From positions 4,326 through 68,325 of the forward strand of contig NW_006920410.1 in NCBI RefSeq assembly GCF_000344685.1: DNA of 64,000 nucleotides, written 5' to 3'. Position numbers and translations under genes: made by a program. Origin of the DNA: Gloeophyllum trabeum ATCC 11539. Lineage: Eukaryota; Basidiomycota; Agaricomycetes; Gloeophyllales; Gloeophyllaceae. Below are positions 1 to 12,454 of this stretch, one piece after another (positions within the stretch are counted from its first letter, which is position 1; each line of letters opens with the position of its first letter). The notes under the pieces were generated by a model, which searched no databases, had not been told where the DNA came from, and saw only the letters and a program-made list of their open reading frames with translations.

Positions 1-61
1 AAGGTGAAAGGGAAACTTACCTGAAGCCATCGAACTAAGTCTTGCACGATTATCCATGCTG

Positions 62-113
62 CAGCCCGGCTGCACCGTATTTCCATAAATGGCACTTTTG
101 TGCAGCCGGGCTG
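62..113. repeat. Short inverted repeat (14-base stem)
   Basis: The 14-base arm CAGCCCGGCTGCAC at 62-75 is perfectly inverted at 100-113, with a 24-base loop. A second small hairpin follows at about 119-140 (GACCACG paired with CGTGGTC). They lie downstream of the minus-strand TET/JBP fragment and could be a subterminal part of a transposon or a 3' RNA structure. Nothing distinguishes these options. Confidence 0.5.
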
Positions 114-309
114 TTTGGTGACCACGTAGCTTGTCGTGGTCTCCCCTCCTTGGCCTAGCCTAGGACCTACCCTGTCCTTATCAACCACGCGAGGTTATAT
201 TGATAGGCAAGGAATTGAGAGTGGGGAGCGAGGATATCCATCAAGCGAAATCATCAATTGTATATATTACGACAGGAATGGTAGACATTAGCAGCTATAG
301 TATACATCA

Positions 310-842
310 TCAAACCGAGGAGGGCGTGAAGTGAGATAGCTTCGGCAGCATTGCGACTCCTGTCCTCCATCTCTTCCTGTTGTGAGCATCAGAGGCAGCT
401 TGGCCATGTTCTTTTTTGAAGACGGATGCCGGCTGAAATCCCAGCTCAGCCCACCGGAAAAGGGCGCCTGTGGACCACTGCACAAAAGAATATCGAGTCT
501 CACCCGGCTGCACTGGTAAATTTGAGTGGCGAACGAGGGCTGATGGGATGAATATCGTTGAACCTGGGGGGAATTGGACTACAAGGCCCAAGTCCCAGAG
601 AACAAGATGACCCCCCTTGCGCGGGTCAAAGTGCCCCAGTGCGGTTATTGAACACCACCCAAACGGGCAGTTGAGGTGATCGCGATGACGGTATGTACAA
701 ACTTGCTTGCCCATGTTGAAGCAGCAAGACGCCCATGGACTGAACTCAAAAGGAGTTCTGAGACGAGGATCGCGGTCCTTTAGATCTTGAAGCATCGTGC
801 CATAGTAGTCATGGAGTTCTGGCCCGGTGAGAGCAAATGCGC
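310..842 (-). CDS. TET/JBP-type 2-oxoglutarate/Fe(II) oxygenase domain, partial gene
   Basis: Recognised as the catalytic core of the fungal TET/JBP family, oxygenases that act on methylated DNA bases in the nucleus. Seen in the sequence: an iron-binding HRD motif in YRHRDHLNCPFGWCSITALG, then GGHLVLWDLGL, then PPGSTIFIPSALVRHSN with the distal histidine, and GETRYSFVQWSTGALFRW, whose arginine fits the 2-oxoglutarate contact. The stretch starts at a splice acceptor at 842 and ends at a natural stop at 310. No upstream exons carrying the family's N-terminal half could be recognised up to 3.5 kb, so the gene looks truncated or its 5' exons have decayed. In basidiomycetes this family is expanded and often linked to KDZ transposons. 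No KDZ transposase is visible here. The family call is firm; function of this copy is doubtful. Confidence 0.75.
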
Positions 843-3508
843 CTACGTGTAATACAAATAAGCCCACAGTCTCATCAGAGTGGTATTGACGCGCCTGCAG
901 TGAAACGCCCTAGTCTTTTGACTGAAGGGTCTCGGATGAGCCTTGAGATAACGGCGGCATTCCCTGCAGGTATAGATATATTTCCTGGAGCCTTTTTTTG
1001 GGAACATAAATACTCTTTGCGTCGGGCAGATGGTATTGATGGACTCACCTTGCGACCCACTCCGTGTGATATACCGCATGTAGCCACCGGAAACTTCCCG
1101 CGGCGAGGGTCCTCCTCATTGGAGGGACAGTGAAAATGAGGGCTGACTTCTTCAATGAGGGCTGAGATACGACCATTGACCTCAGCCGGTGCCTTCTAGC
1201 CTCTCCATAGATAAGTGATTAATCGGACTTCGACGTCAGGTATACGTGGGGAGCCTCCTGCCATGGGGAGCGGTCGCAATGACGAGACGAGGGTGCATCC
1301 TGTAGGAATACCTCGGACATCGGTGAGATGCCAAGTCACCCTGGCGGGGCTTTCGTTATCCCTGAAATGAAGACGAGAGGGTGAGGTTGTCTTTGCATTG
1401 CCGAACTTCGAGGTGTGATTGACTTGATGAGTATCTCCGGAAAGAAAAGCAGTTGCAGTCAAACTGATCACCGTCGCAGGCGGCAACGTGATGAATGTGA
1501 GGTAGGCAGTTGACAGTTGCTCAGCCTTCCAGGTTAAAACTTCCCGTGTTCGTCCCTTGTCTACATCCAAGGTAGCAAAGAACTTGGTATTGATTAATGC
1601 AACTGCAGCGGCTACACTCATCCGCACTCGTCCCCGAGGTCATCGCGCACCGGCACAAATCTTAGTGGAACCCCTGTTATCTCACGTCCTTGATCACGAT
1701 GTCTATACCGGGAAGTCATTTTTCAGGATAGATCAGCGATCACTGGCACTCGGTATTTTAGGACAACAACACTGGCATCACTCGGAGGTGTCAGGTCACT
1801 TCATCGTACGTAGGGACATCGTCAAGAGCCGAAATGGCTGTTTACCCGAAAATGCGAGGAACGCTGATACATTTCCTTTGGTGAGTTCAGTTGTACTCGG
1901 AGTGAGCTCAATGTTCGAGAACCAGGCAGTGCTGTTCATTCGAGACCCACAGAAGTAGTTGGATCGGACCACCTCAATGATAATACACACATTCGCACTC
2001 TCCATTAGATCGAGACATTTGCTTTACAAGCCGCCGCGCAAGGGTGAGTGATGACCCACTACCAGGTGTTGGACCATCCAAGGCTCAGCTATTCAGGACA
2101 GCTTGACGGATCTTCTTCTCATACACCTGAATGGCGCACAGTGATGGTGAAGCACGCACCGGCTTCAAATTCAAGTGTGCAGGAATGTGAGATGACTATA
2201 CACGGGCAAGTACGGTGCGGCTCTAAAATATTCAAGGACACCTTGGCACCACACCCGCTGGTCCTTCCTCGACAAGGTTTGTGTAACGTGAGGAACTTCT
2301 GCCAGGGAAGGCTGTATAAGCACGCCTGAGGTTAAGCGTGTTCAGCGCATCACGTAATAAAACAAATACTACAGATGTCGCCACGCGTAAGACTGGGAAT
2401 TGGTCAAAGTGGTTTTCAGGAGATGGTATGTCTGAATACGCCCTCTATCACGCTCCCTCAGAAGTTAAGCGGACTAGGAAAGGTGCTCCAGATATAGCAA
2501 GACAGTTGGCACACCTGTCCCCCAGAAGGAGGGCTTTGTTGTATGCGCCTGTACAGTTATCGTAAATCCTTACCACCATGCGAGAGCTCCCGTATCGGTC
2601 TCGACACCTCGGAGGAGCATACAAAGTATGTTCTATGTCACCAACACTTCGAATGCTAGCGATGAAGCCAAACAAGTCATAGATCGACTATAATACTGTC
2701 GCTCATGAATGAGCATAGGCCGTACCCTCGCTCTCAGTCCCTCCTAACGTATGATTGAAGTCGTAACATCTTCCCGGTGGACTTTTTGCCTCACAAGATG
2801 GTAGCAAGATCGGGTATCTATCAAGAAACCCTTGAGCAAACAGGAAAAAGGACCTTCTGCGAACCGGGACGAGGGGTGGTGGGTGCAGTACACGGCTTGC
2901 CATTCCCTGTCAGATCAATGCTGACCGCTGGATTAGAACATAACAGCGAAGGTCAACAAAGTATCCTCTCCTCAAGCGAGACAATGTGCTCTTCCGTACG
3001 TGCGACATGGCCCTAGATGATCCTACATGATGAAGGGAGCATTGATCCGGCTGGCCCTTATATCGTGTCGTGCACAAGCGCCATCTAGTTCCGCGATAGC
3101 AACATTGCGGTTTCCTGTGGCTGAGAAGTGAAGGCATCGTGGACTCATAAGAACAAGCAGCCGTTGGCTGAGGGTACATCTTTCGTGGGTATCTATCGCC
3201 AATCGAATCGTCCTGAGGGTTGAAACGTTTCTTTGTACGGAGGCTCACGGTTACACAGAGGTGGCTTGTCCTAAAGCACGGGATGCGAAAAGAGTAACTC
3301 ACTGATCAAGTGATTGCCAATGAGAGCGGGGATGCCGAGCGTGTTGTGTCAAGGATAAGGAGTGCCAAAGAGGGAGTGTGACACTGTCTCTCACAGGTAA
3401 CTTCGTGTTCGATAACAGAACCAACATATTATGCGAGCTTATCATAGCAGTGTATGACACATCCACACTTGAGCTACTTTAATCCCACTTCAACCCCACA
3501 GCACACCA
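843..3508. other. Gene-poor stretch between the TET/JBP fragment and the JmjC gene
   Basis: No recognisable gene. Open frames are short on both strands and show no family signature or clear splice-linked continuation. It may hold unrecognised 5' exons of the TET/JBP gene, which runs leftward, or decayed transposon DNA. Confidence 0.5.
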
Positions 3509-6054
3509 CTAGTTATTGAACGCGCAAGCGATGTCTATCTCTCTGAAAAATTCATCCCAAGGAAGTTTACGAAGACGACGTAGCTGAAAGGCCTTGTACC
3601 TCCATTTGTGGGTGGACACTCTTCGCAACTATCAGCCAAGCTAATGTGGTCAAGAAGGGTACTCACAAATGGTCTAGAAGCCCATTTCGGTCAAAGGTCC
3701 CTTCACACTGTGGGCACTGGAGATCGAAGCCGGGCCTGGAGCGTTGGCGGACACCTACTGCTCTCCTTGCTCTCTGTCGAAGGCGCTGCTGATGTCTCTT
3801 TTCCTTCGACTTCGCGTTGTGAGAGCTCGCAGTGGATGTCCCTGCGTGAATGTCGTCTGTATGATCGAAATTTGTCTGAGGATCATTATGGAGAAGCTGA
3901 GGGGCATCGGTGCAGTCCACAGCAGCTGGTTGAGGGCGAACACTAAGAACACTGTCCGCGGCAAAGATACCATCACTCACCAGATATGCCAGGGGAGTGT
4001 CCGGGTTGCATAGATCTGCAGTGTTCCATCTGATTCCATAATGACAGCCACGCGTACCACAGAACTTCAGGAAGACGTAGAACATCTTCTCCCCAGCCAC
4101 TCTGAACCCTCTGAGCTCGGAGTTCCTGCACTAGTCCCTGAGTTGCACCAATATCATAGATGGAGAGGAAGTCGGCCGCCACCTTGATACAGTTTGTCTT
4201 GTTACTCACCTATGGTGTGGGTTCGTTCATAGTCGTCACACAAACAAGTGAACATCAGTAGCTAAGACTCACTTGATGGGCGCAACCGGCGGGGATGAAA
4301 ATCGCTTCACCAGGACACTGCCTAATTGTATAGGCTGAGACGCCATAGTCGGAGCGAAGGCGCCCCAGCATCGATGGGGTGAGATATGTCTGTTGATTAT
4401 GGATCGGGTCACCATTGCTGCCTTTCTCCAGGGTCTCGGAGAGAAATCGCCGGAGTTGCGGAGTTGCGGAACGCGGGAATATATGCCAGATTGCTCCACC
4501 TAAAGCGCCATTATCTTCAGGTGTCGCAAAGAGCATCAGGTTAATTGCAGAAGTAACATCCATGTGAAGACGCGTCGATCCGTGGTGGTGATCATCCTGT
4601 TGAGTCCCGTACGCATTATACATTTTGGGGCCTACATATAGTTGAGAATAGTTAGACTATAATGACATGCGATTCCTTTCATTTGCCTGACCAAGATCAG
4701 GTACTACACCGTTTAACGGGAAATGTGCGACTAGATTCCACACCCCATCGGGCTGTGTAAGATCAGGTGCCGGGGTGGCTTGTATCAAATCCTGGTAAAG
4801 ATGAGCAAACTTCGTTTTGAACTCAGTCTGCGGGGGCCAGTCCTTTGGATGTCGTAAGTATCGTTGTCGTTCCACAGCCATAGTAATATATTCCATACCT
4901 TCAACTTGAGTATTGTACAATTGCTTGGATCTTTGGCACCGAAGTCTTCGAAAAAGCTCCTCACCGTTGTTCTATAGTTCCTATTTGTTTCACAATCCAC
5001 GACCGAGACGTTTTCAGCACCAAACGACTGCGAGAAGTAGTCAGGATCCCAGGAACCTTGAAGGTACCGGTCAACACAAGCGACTATGATAGGCTGGCCT
5101 TCACTCCAGAGGCGCCTGAATTCATCGCAATTGAAGCTGCCAGCTGTCAGTCGAGTCACCGTATAATTATCAGGTTTTCGACCCGTCGCAGCTCTGGCGA
5201 CTCTAATCCTGGTGAGCGCTGCATTTATTCTGTTGGAGAGTGTATTGGAACCCACCCAGTCCCAAATTTACGGAGCACATCAGAAATGTTCGCCAAGTGA
5301 GAGCTGAGCTCCTCCCGGGAGAAGCGTGAAACTGGGAGACATCCAGGACGATGCTCCTTACACGGAGTACATTCCTAAGGTATATGGTTGAATGTCTATG
5401 ACGGATGACGTATAAAGAGCGTACTGTGTAGCAGTCGTGACAGATCTCCCTCCCGCACTCCAAGCACAGCCACGCCAGAGCAAAGAGAGATGTCGAACAA
5501 TAGTCTGACTCACGATATCAGGAGAACTTCAGGGGATAATATTCAGATGTGTGGAACACACCACATGTTACGCGAACATCTATTTCACGCGGCCTGTATA
5601 TGGCTTGAGGCTGTCTCTGGTGCAGTTGTTCTTGGATAAGGATAGGTTCAAGGATTTGAGCGCAACAGATCTGAATCAATTCACATAAGTGCTAGTAGCT
5701 GCTATACAAGCTGGCTTAGACCGTACCAGCTGAGGGACTAAAGTATCTGGAGTTTGAGGTCGGTTGAAGACCTGCGGAGCTTGTGGAGAACGAGCCTCAG
5801 ACGCATCGAAAGATACGCGGATAGCCAATTCCCCAGCGTCCTCATAACATATTACTCGGAAACCTTTGGTACTCGTCACATGCGTCCATCATATTATTAG
5901 GGGCAATGTGCACCAACGTACCGCGAAATCGACATGTCTTTTCTCCAATTCCCCGATTCCCGTGTTCACAAACAAAGCAGGCAGGTAGATTTCGGAACTC
6001 TTTGCGAAGACTTCGCGACCTACAGCTCACGTTCTGTACGAGCTCGTCGGACAT
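3509..6054 (-). CDS. KDM3-like JmjC-domain protein with C-terminal zinc-finger-like extension
   Basis: Predicted 2-oxoglutarate/Fe(II) dioxygenase of the KDM3/JMJD1-like group, whose known members remove methyl groups from histone H3K9. In order it shows: a Cys cluster (LPACFVCEHGN, then CRFRG) at about 6000-5910; a second cluster CDYCSTSLFALAWLCLECG, then REICHDCYTECTPCKEH, at about 5570-5350; a conserved DWPP motif; and the JmjC core at about 4620-4260 with iron site HMD in STRLHMDVTSAINLM and distal histidine in GEAIFIPAGCAHQ. About 120 residues follow, including a CPQC...H finger, to a stop at 3509. All exons can be joined in frame with GT-AG introns; a 57-base intron at 5505-5561 removes an apparent stop. 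The ATG at 6054 is the first in frame before the Cys cluster, but an upstream exon cannot be excluded. Histone demethylase activity is inferred from the family. Confidence 0.8.
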
Positions 6055-6882
6055 ATGTACCAAGACAGCACACGCAGGTGGCGCCAAGTCCCACCACCTT
6101 CTGAATCCGTCGGCCTAGAAAGGGAATTCCCATGTCGATCCTGCAGTATTGTGTTTTACGATTGCCTAGTCGCCAGACTCGCCACACATCCCAGCTGCGT
6201 TTAGCTGATTAATATACTCCCAGAACAGGTCTGAAGTTGCACCAAATGTCGGATGATATGCCCCTCCTTTGGGAGGGGTTCTGACTACCCCCAATATGTG
6301 GACCACTTTTCGACCGACCGGCACATCCCGGCGTGCCATAGTTAGTGGCGCCACTACTGAATGAGAACTTGCCTCGAATCAACCTTGAATCCATCAGACG
6401 GTAGACCTGAATGACTTATTAGGCTGCACAGTACATGGTTGCTTGATTAAATCTTATGCAGTCCACCTGAAATGTAATGTATGGAGTTGGAGCTCACTAA
6501 AAGTCTGTATATTTGATGTTGTTTTGCCGCCACTTATAAGTGGAAATTGCACGACATTTGCATGCAATGAAGCCGCACTTAGACATGAAAGAGCTCGGAA
6601 CCACGCAATCTAGATAATGTACACATGTACGCATCATGCGTGTCCCGGGCAACAGAACCGGACCTCCTGGACCCCGAAGCTCACCCAGCCCGGTGAACAT
6701 ATAAACTGAGGCATTGATCTCAACAATCTATGATACAGTAATTTTTGTGCAATAAGTAGTACTCAAGCTCAACTAATACACAAAGGAGGGGTAAGCTGCC
6801 GACAGCCTCAAATACATGCATACATGTCCCTCTTTGAGTTGCAATACTCAGGAATGTGTTCTGTTACTGCAATACAAATGAG

Positions 6883-7105
6883 CAGTGCTCACAGCCGTTT
6901 GCAGATTGATGGGCCCACTTTTCAAAAATCATTTACAGTCGGACCACGTCAGACAAGCAATTGTAAGTCCCCGAGAGACGGAAATCAGACCATCTGGACT
7001 TCCCCACCTTCCTCCGACGTCCCTGGCATCCACTCCGACCCACTCCGACTATACGCCATTTTCTGAATTGGTGGTCTATCGATCTGCAAACGGCTGCAAG
7101 CTCTG
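6883..7105. repeat. MITE-like element with about 40-base imperfect terminal inverted repeats
   Basis: The left end CAGTGCTCACAGCCGTTTGC (6883 on) matches the reverse complement of the right end, which reads CAGAGCTTGCAGCCGTTTGC. Similarity continues inward for roughly 20 more bases. The unit is about 223 bases with no coding capacity, as expected for a non-autonomous DNA transposon. No convincing target-site duplication is seen, so it is probably old. Confidence 0.5.
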
Positions 7106-8289
7106 ACCGAGACGCGCTCACGAGGTCGTGAGAACTCATTATCGCGTGACGTCACGCGTGCTTGACGCGTCGTCCCTGCAACGGGCACAACTCGGGGATC
7201 ATTCAGGACACGACAGAAATATATCGTTGACCGTCCAGGCCTATAAATACGGCGTCAGACTGAGCATAATGCAGAGAATCAATTGACATATACATTGCGA
7301 ATTGAGAGGCTGTATTCGATTTTAGAGAGCATGTACAAGAAAATCACTCTTTAGGAGGAGTAGCAAGCTTCCCATTCAGTCCCCGCTTGATGCACAAGTC
7401 CAGCAAATTTCAGACATGTTTGTACCATGCTGTAGATTATGTGTGGCAAGTACCAAGGTGGTTGGATATCTGTTGCCTAATTCACAGCCTGAATACTCCT
7501 TGATTGGTGCATGCTTGCTACCCATCCTGTAGACAGCACTCCTGTATCGATTTTCATCATTCTTTCAATGCCACATTTTTTCTCTATATCACAAGCCACT
7601 ATATACAAATCTACAGCACCATCCGCGACGCAGTGCGGCTGCTGCAGATTTTTATTGCCCGAAGGCCATTTGGCGTGCGAAGAGTCACGCCGCGCCTTAC
7701 GTTCGGAAAACCACTGTAAAATTGAAATTATATCATCATACCCGTACCAAATCAATTCAGTACAGGCGTATTCGACCACAAATGAGTTAACGAAGGGGAT
7801 CACATGGACAGTGGGTATAGCTAACGATACTGGGCTATGACACATTCTGCCACCGCACGGCACGGAACGTACACGATTCCATACAGGGGTCCGTCGCAGC
7901 TATCCGAAGAGCGCAAGAGATCGCGCGCGCACCACGCCAGACCACGCCATGACGGAGAGACTGACTGCCCCCTGGGGCTTTGTGACCTCCGCTGAACGGT
8001 ACCATGTCGCCGGCTAGCGCACATATCACAACGTCGACGACCGTGGTGTAGAGTAGCGGCTTTGTCCAGCCTTGATCAAGCTCGCCTGATCGTTCGTCTC
8101 GGGGCCCAAGGCCTATCACTTTGCAGGGAGAGCTGCTTCGCCACCGCGTGCGCATGCCTCCACAATCTGTATAACCCGCTTGGAGGCTGTCATCTGAGAC
8201 GATGACGTAACACATCCTTCAGTCGGCACGAGAACCAGAGTCAGTGAGAAATGTGAGGATTTCTCCTGGATCTGAAGCTGCCTCAGCTC

Positions 8290-8757
8290 CCCCACCTGCA
8301 TCACATGATCAGCTTCAGACCTATTGGCGATACGCGTGGTAAGAGACTTACTGAACTTTTTGCAGTTCGACCTCTCGATACCGCGCAGTGCTCGATCCAG
8401 CATAACTAGGTGATAGGCAGTCTTCAGCAGTCGCGTGGACCTGCAAGCCGACTTGGATGACCAATGGTGCGTGCATACTGAAGTCCTCGAAAGAAGGCAG
8501 AATCACTTACAGGACTACATTTCCTCATTTAGTCCAGCTCCTCGTTTGAGTCTTTGGAACTTCAAGCTGTTCACAGCACCCGTTCAACGTACTACCGATA
8601 GCAGCACCGCTCGCGACTCACCAGCTCGTACTGCTGCTTCATATCGTCCGTCTTGCTGATCTTCTCGAACTTCGGGAGCAGCATTGCCTCGAGCGCGCCG
8701 CAGCTGGTCTTTCGCAACGGCCTGACAGCGGACGTCGCCACGAACGCATAAGAGTCA
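8290..8757 (-). pseudogene. Coding-like exon remnants, unknown product
   Basis: Two stretches read like spliced exons on the minus strand. At about 8757-8620 a 45-residue frame contains CGALEAMLLPKFEKISKTDD and ends at a GTGAGT donor. At about 8480-8350 a second frame contains LVIQVGLQVHATAEDC and ends at GTAAGT, and a Q/L/E-rich segment follows. No start, stop or family could be assigned. It is probably the remains of a lineage-specific gene. Confidence 0.25.
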
Positions 8758-8894
8758 GGTAGAAATGCATACAGTCAGGCAAACGAGCAGAGGCTAGAGT
8801 GGGGGAAGCTCAAGACTATTTCGAACTCTGACTCTCTCCGCAATGCGTAATTAATATGCATCAGGAGGACACTAAGATTTTGCAGACAACTCAG

Positions 8895-9166
8895 AGGCAT
8901 CAGTCGTTCGCGTTTGATCGTTGTGCAGCAATCGCAGAATGGTCGCTACACTATTAGTTCGCGAAATACGAACGAATGACCAAAATTATTCAATGCTCGT
9001 GTGTAAGTTACACGGTCACCGGAGTTCGAATTGTGATAGCATTCGCAGCAAAGTCGTAAGTAGTTCGTTGAGTTCGTCCTCATTGAGCGACGGATTTGGC
9101 GGCCGTCCACTTTTGGATTGCTGCACAACGATCGAACGCGAACGATCATTTCTTGAGCACCCCTAG
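8895..9166. repeat. MITE-like element with about 30-base terminal inverted repeats
   Basis: The sequence near 8903-8935 (GTTCGCGTTTGATCGTTGTG, then CAGCAATC) recurs inverted at about 9119-9150 with one mismatch. The right outer end reads TTGAGCACCCCTA, resembling hAT-type termini. The left outer end is degraded. Length is about 270 bases with no coding capacity and no clear target duplication. Confidence 0.5.
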
Positions 9167-9664
9167 TCTGCCTACTACTACAAGCTACGTAAGACTGATT
9201 GAGAGGCTTGTAGCCGAGCTGGTCTGCCGCCTGCAATCAGTTAACCTGAGCATACCTGATCACATCCTGCGCTGTACCTAGTTCAGCATACTGATCTGCT
9301 CAGCACAGACCAGACTCAGTCGCCTAAGCACACATGGGCAGGGCCAAAGAGGACCCGCTGAAACAGTGAATATTACAGGTAATATCCATGTCCCGCTATA
9401 CTCTTCGTATGGAAGGCCTACAATTCTAGGACCGGGCTGGAACTGAGATCTAGAGTGCCAAACACGGTCGCGCGCACACTCCCCTCCGCCTCTCTCTTGA
9501 CCTATTCCATCGTGTGGCCGCGTTAGGGAGTGCCTATAACTCAAGCCTACCATAGCAACCGAAGCTTAAGCTCACAATAGACCTCGTATGGATACTCAAA
9601 ATGAGTGATACCGCTGCCACTCGAGCTCTGCCTGTGGACATAAGTAAGGACAACGCGGAAACGT

Positions 9665-9672
9665 CGATGACA
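9665..9672. repeat. Left target-site duplication CGATGACA
   Basis: Eight-base direct repeat, identical to 12447-12454, bordering the foldback element. Confidence 0.75.
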
Positions 9673-12446
9673 CGCCTACACAGCCCAGGTCCCAGGCCTA
9701 ATTAGGCTGGCTCATCTGACCCCCGGTCAAGCCTAACAAGGCTCAGGATTGCTCGCTGATTGACGCCAGCGGTCGTACCGGGGATCGCGGCTGTCTTAGT
9801 ACCACTAGTATACTATGTAGTACTATAATAAAGAGTCTTGCTTGAAACCGCCGCCTACATCGTCGGTCGTCGTCGGCGCTTGCCGATCCTGCGTAATCGG
9901 GCAATCGGAGCGCCTCCCGCCCGACATCGTTAGTGACAGCGTGCTACAGCGTCACTGCGGCGGGGTAAAAATGCGATATATATCATGTTGTGTAAAGTAA
10001 GTATACAGCTACCTAGCGCCGCCGGCGCGACTCGGAATAACACAGTGGCTGTCGCCCGCCACTCTCCTCATCGTTGGTGGCAGCGGCGGCGCAGCCTGGC
10101 GTATATGGGTCCAGTTTCATTCGCTAAAATTCGGGACAAAACCATATTATATTTGGAATGTATGCATAACACTTTATTACAGAGTATCGTACGTTTACAG
10201 CGTGATATAGTTCGGATAGGCGCATGTGGCAAGTGTGGCACATGACAAAATAAACTATAGATGTCCATAAGCGTGCACCTACCTGTATATACTGACAGGA
10301 TACCGTTCGGATAGTTATGTTCTGCATAGCCAGCATGTTTGGGTATCAGCGAAGCATACAGGACAAAGGGGAACATGAACTTACTAGGTGGGGATGCAAT
10401 GGGGGTAAACTGCTTGATGGAGCGGCCGGAACTGCCTCAGTTTTTGGAAGCTTAGCACCAATAGTATACCTAAAGCGTCAGCATGCATAACTGCCTCGAT
10501 GCATAAAGGTAGGAAGTGAGAAAAAGCGATTATGCTAGGAGGGTGTCCATTACATTGCTCACCTCAGTACAAGAGAAAGGGATCCCTGGAGCATGGAAGG
10601 ATCACAAAGTAACTACCTCTCCAGTATAAGGTAAACGCCCGTGATCAGCGAGGCTCGGTTGATTCAAGATGGCACTGAGTGCCGAAAGCAGTGTACCTGG
10701 GGAGATTGGTGTCTAGGGATTGAATCAGCTCCCAACCTCGCAGAGTGCCAGCTCATACCATATACCATTTATCATAAGAGACGATAGTCCACTCCATGAC
10801 GAGGTCAGGAGTCGCAAAAACTGACACAAGTCTGAGAAACGTACAGGATGGGCCCAATATGTTACAAAAGCTCCCTTGGGCGCAGATTTTCGCAGAAACT
10901 TGCGTGGGGGTCCTAGAGTATCCCCAGAAATCATCAGTACACGATACACCAGGGTGCGAGTAGTCCGGGAGGTAAAAGAGGCCAAGGAGAGCAGAATCAA
11001 GGTGGTGTCACAGGGTATGCCAGTGTCACGGTATGAAGGACGTCTGAATTTCGTTCGGACGAACTGCGCTTGCTGCCTGCGGTGGCTGAAGACCGCATAA
11101 CTCGTATCTCGGCATCCTTCGCGAACATCTTGCTCTCTCCTGCTATAGTTTAGCTTCATCTCATTCTGCTAATTTGCCTTCACTCTCTCGTGCCCTAATC
11201 AAATCCTGGCGCTTTCTCGAAATTAGGTTATCTCATTAGTACTGGGTTCCAGAAGCAGGTGAGTTGCCTTCCTCTTCATTCCTCTCAATCTCGGCGCAAT
11301 CTTCTGGTGCTGCTTCTGTAAGCTATATACCACTTTTCCAGATGTTTGTAATGTTTTGGAGCTTTGTTGTTATCCATGGCACTCTGGTGCGTCTTTCTAA
11401 GCACTCTGTTACTCATTCTATTTTGTAGACTCATTCTGTCTTCCAGAAGATGAATATGCCTCATGTATAGCGGCATAATGTTAACGTCTCCTTTTTAAAA
11501 CATAGATCCCAGGCTGCATTAGCTTGAAGCAGCCCCGAACACCTTGTGCTATCCAGGCATTCCAATTCTGCTAGTCCCTCATATGCACCAAGGTAAAGTA
11601 CTAATCGTCACAGATGCATGCTAAGACTTTGACATGCACACTATGTGCTCATTTGGTACCATTTTAGGCTGCCGGGACTGCTCCATCGACCTATTTCCCC
11701 CCGCCTCTTCCCCACCCAGTAAATGCATGTTTCCCTTTGTCCTGTACGCTTTGTTGGTGGGCTAACACGCTAGCCATGCCGCATATAACTCCCCTGATGG
11801 TATTCCACCGGTATATCCAGGTAGATGCGCGTTTACTAGCATCTATATTTTATTCTCTCAAGTGCCACACTTGCCATTGCGTATATTCGCGCCGATTCCT
11901 ATCTTAGACGTACAATACTCTGTAATAAAGTTCTATATTGACGTTCCAAATATAATCTGATTTATGCATGAATTTAGCGAATTTAACTGGTCTCGTATAC
12001 CACACGCTGCTCCGCCGTCGCCACCAACGATGAGGAGAGTGGCGGGCGGCAACCGCGGTGTCACTCCACATCGCTTTGGCAGTGCTAGTTAGCCCTTGAT
12101 GCAAGTTTTGCGAGGGGATTTACAGCGCATTTTAATTCCACCGCAGTGATGCTGTAGCACACTGTCACCAACGACGTCGGGGAGGGCGGGCGGGAGGCGC
12201 TCCGATTGCCCGATCAGGTAGTCCGGCAAGCGCCGACGACGCCCGACGACGTAGGCGGCGGCTTCAAGCGGCACTCTGTATTACAGTACTACTACATAGT
12301 ATACTACTTGCACTAACACAGCCCCGAGCCCCGGTACGACCGCTGGTATCAATCAACGGGCAGTCCTGAGCGCTGAGCCTTGTTAGGCTTGACCGGGGGT
12401 CAGCTGAGCCAGCCTAATTAGGCCTCGGGTCTGGGCTGTCTAGGTG
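9673..12446. mobile_element. Foldback DNA transposon, non-autonomous, long terminal inverted repeats
   Basis: Two diverged arms of roughly 850 bases (about 9673-10515 and 11590-12446) are reverse complements along most of their length, around a unique centre of about 1.1 kb. The outermost ends pair as CGCCTACACAGCCCAG and CACCTAGACAGCCCAG. The 8-base sequence CGATGACA lies immediately outside both ends, as expected for a target-site duplication. An 8-base duplication fits hAT-like or KDZ-type transposases, but no transposase is encoded inside. The arms are GC-rich outside and AT-rich towards the centre. Mobilisation in trans is an inference. Confidence 0.85.
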
Positions 12447-12454
12447 CGATGACA
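12447..12454. repeat. Right target-site duplication CGATGACA
   Basis: Eight-base direct repeat, identical to 9665-9672, bordering the foldback element. Confidence 0.75.

Larger units (their letters stand above)
6055..9664. other. Repeat-rich intergenic stretch
   Basis: No intact gene recognised. It contains two MITE-like inverted-repeat elements and one pair of coding-like exons (listed separately). A TATA-type sequence (CTATAAATAC, 7241-7250) is not followed by any recognised coding region. Confidence 0.5.

Noticed and set aside
5505..5561. Apparent in-frame TGA at 5518-5520 in the JmjC gene
   Set aside because: A 57-base GT-AG intron spans it, and removing it joins RVTC directly to DYCSTSLFALAWLC, a typical zinc-binding segment, so the gene is not broken here.
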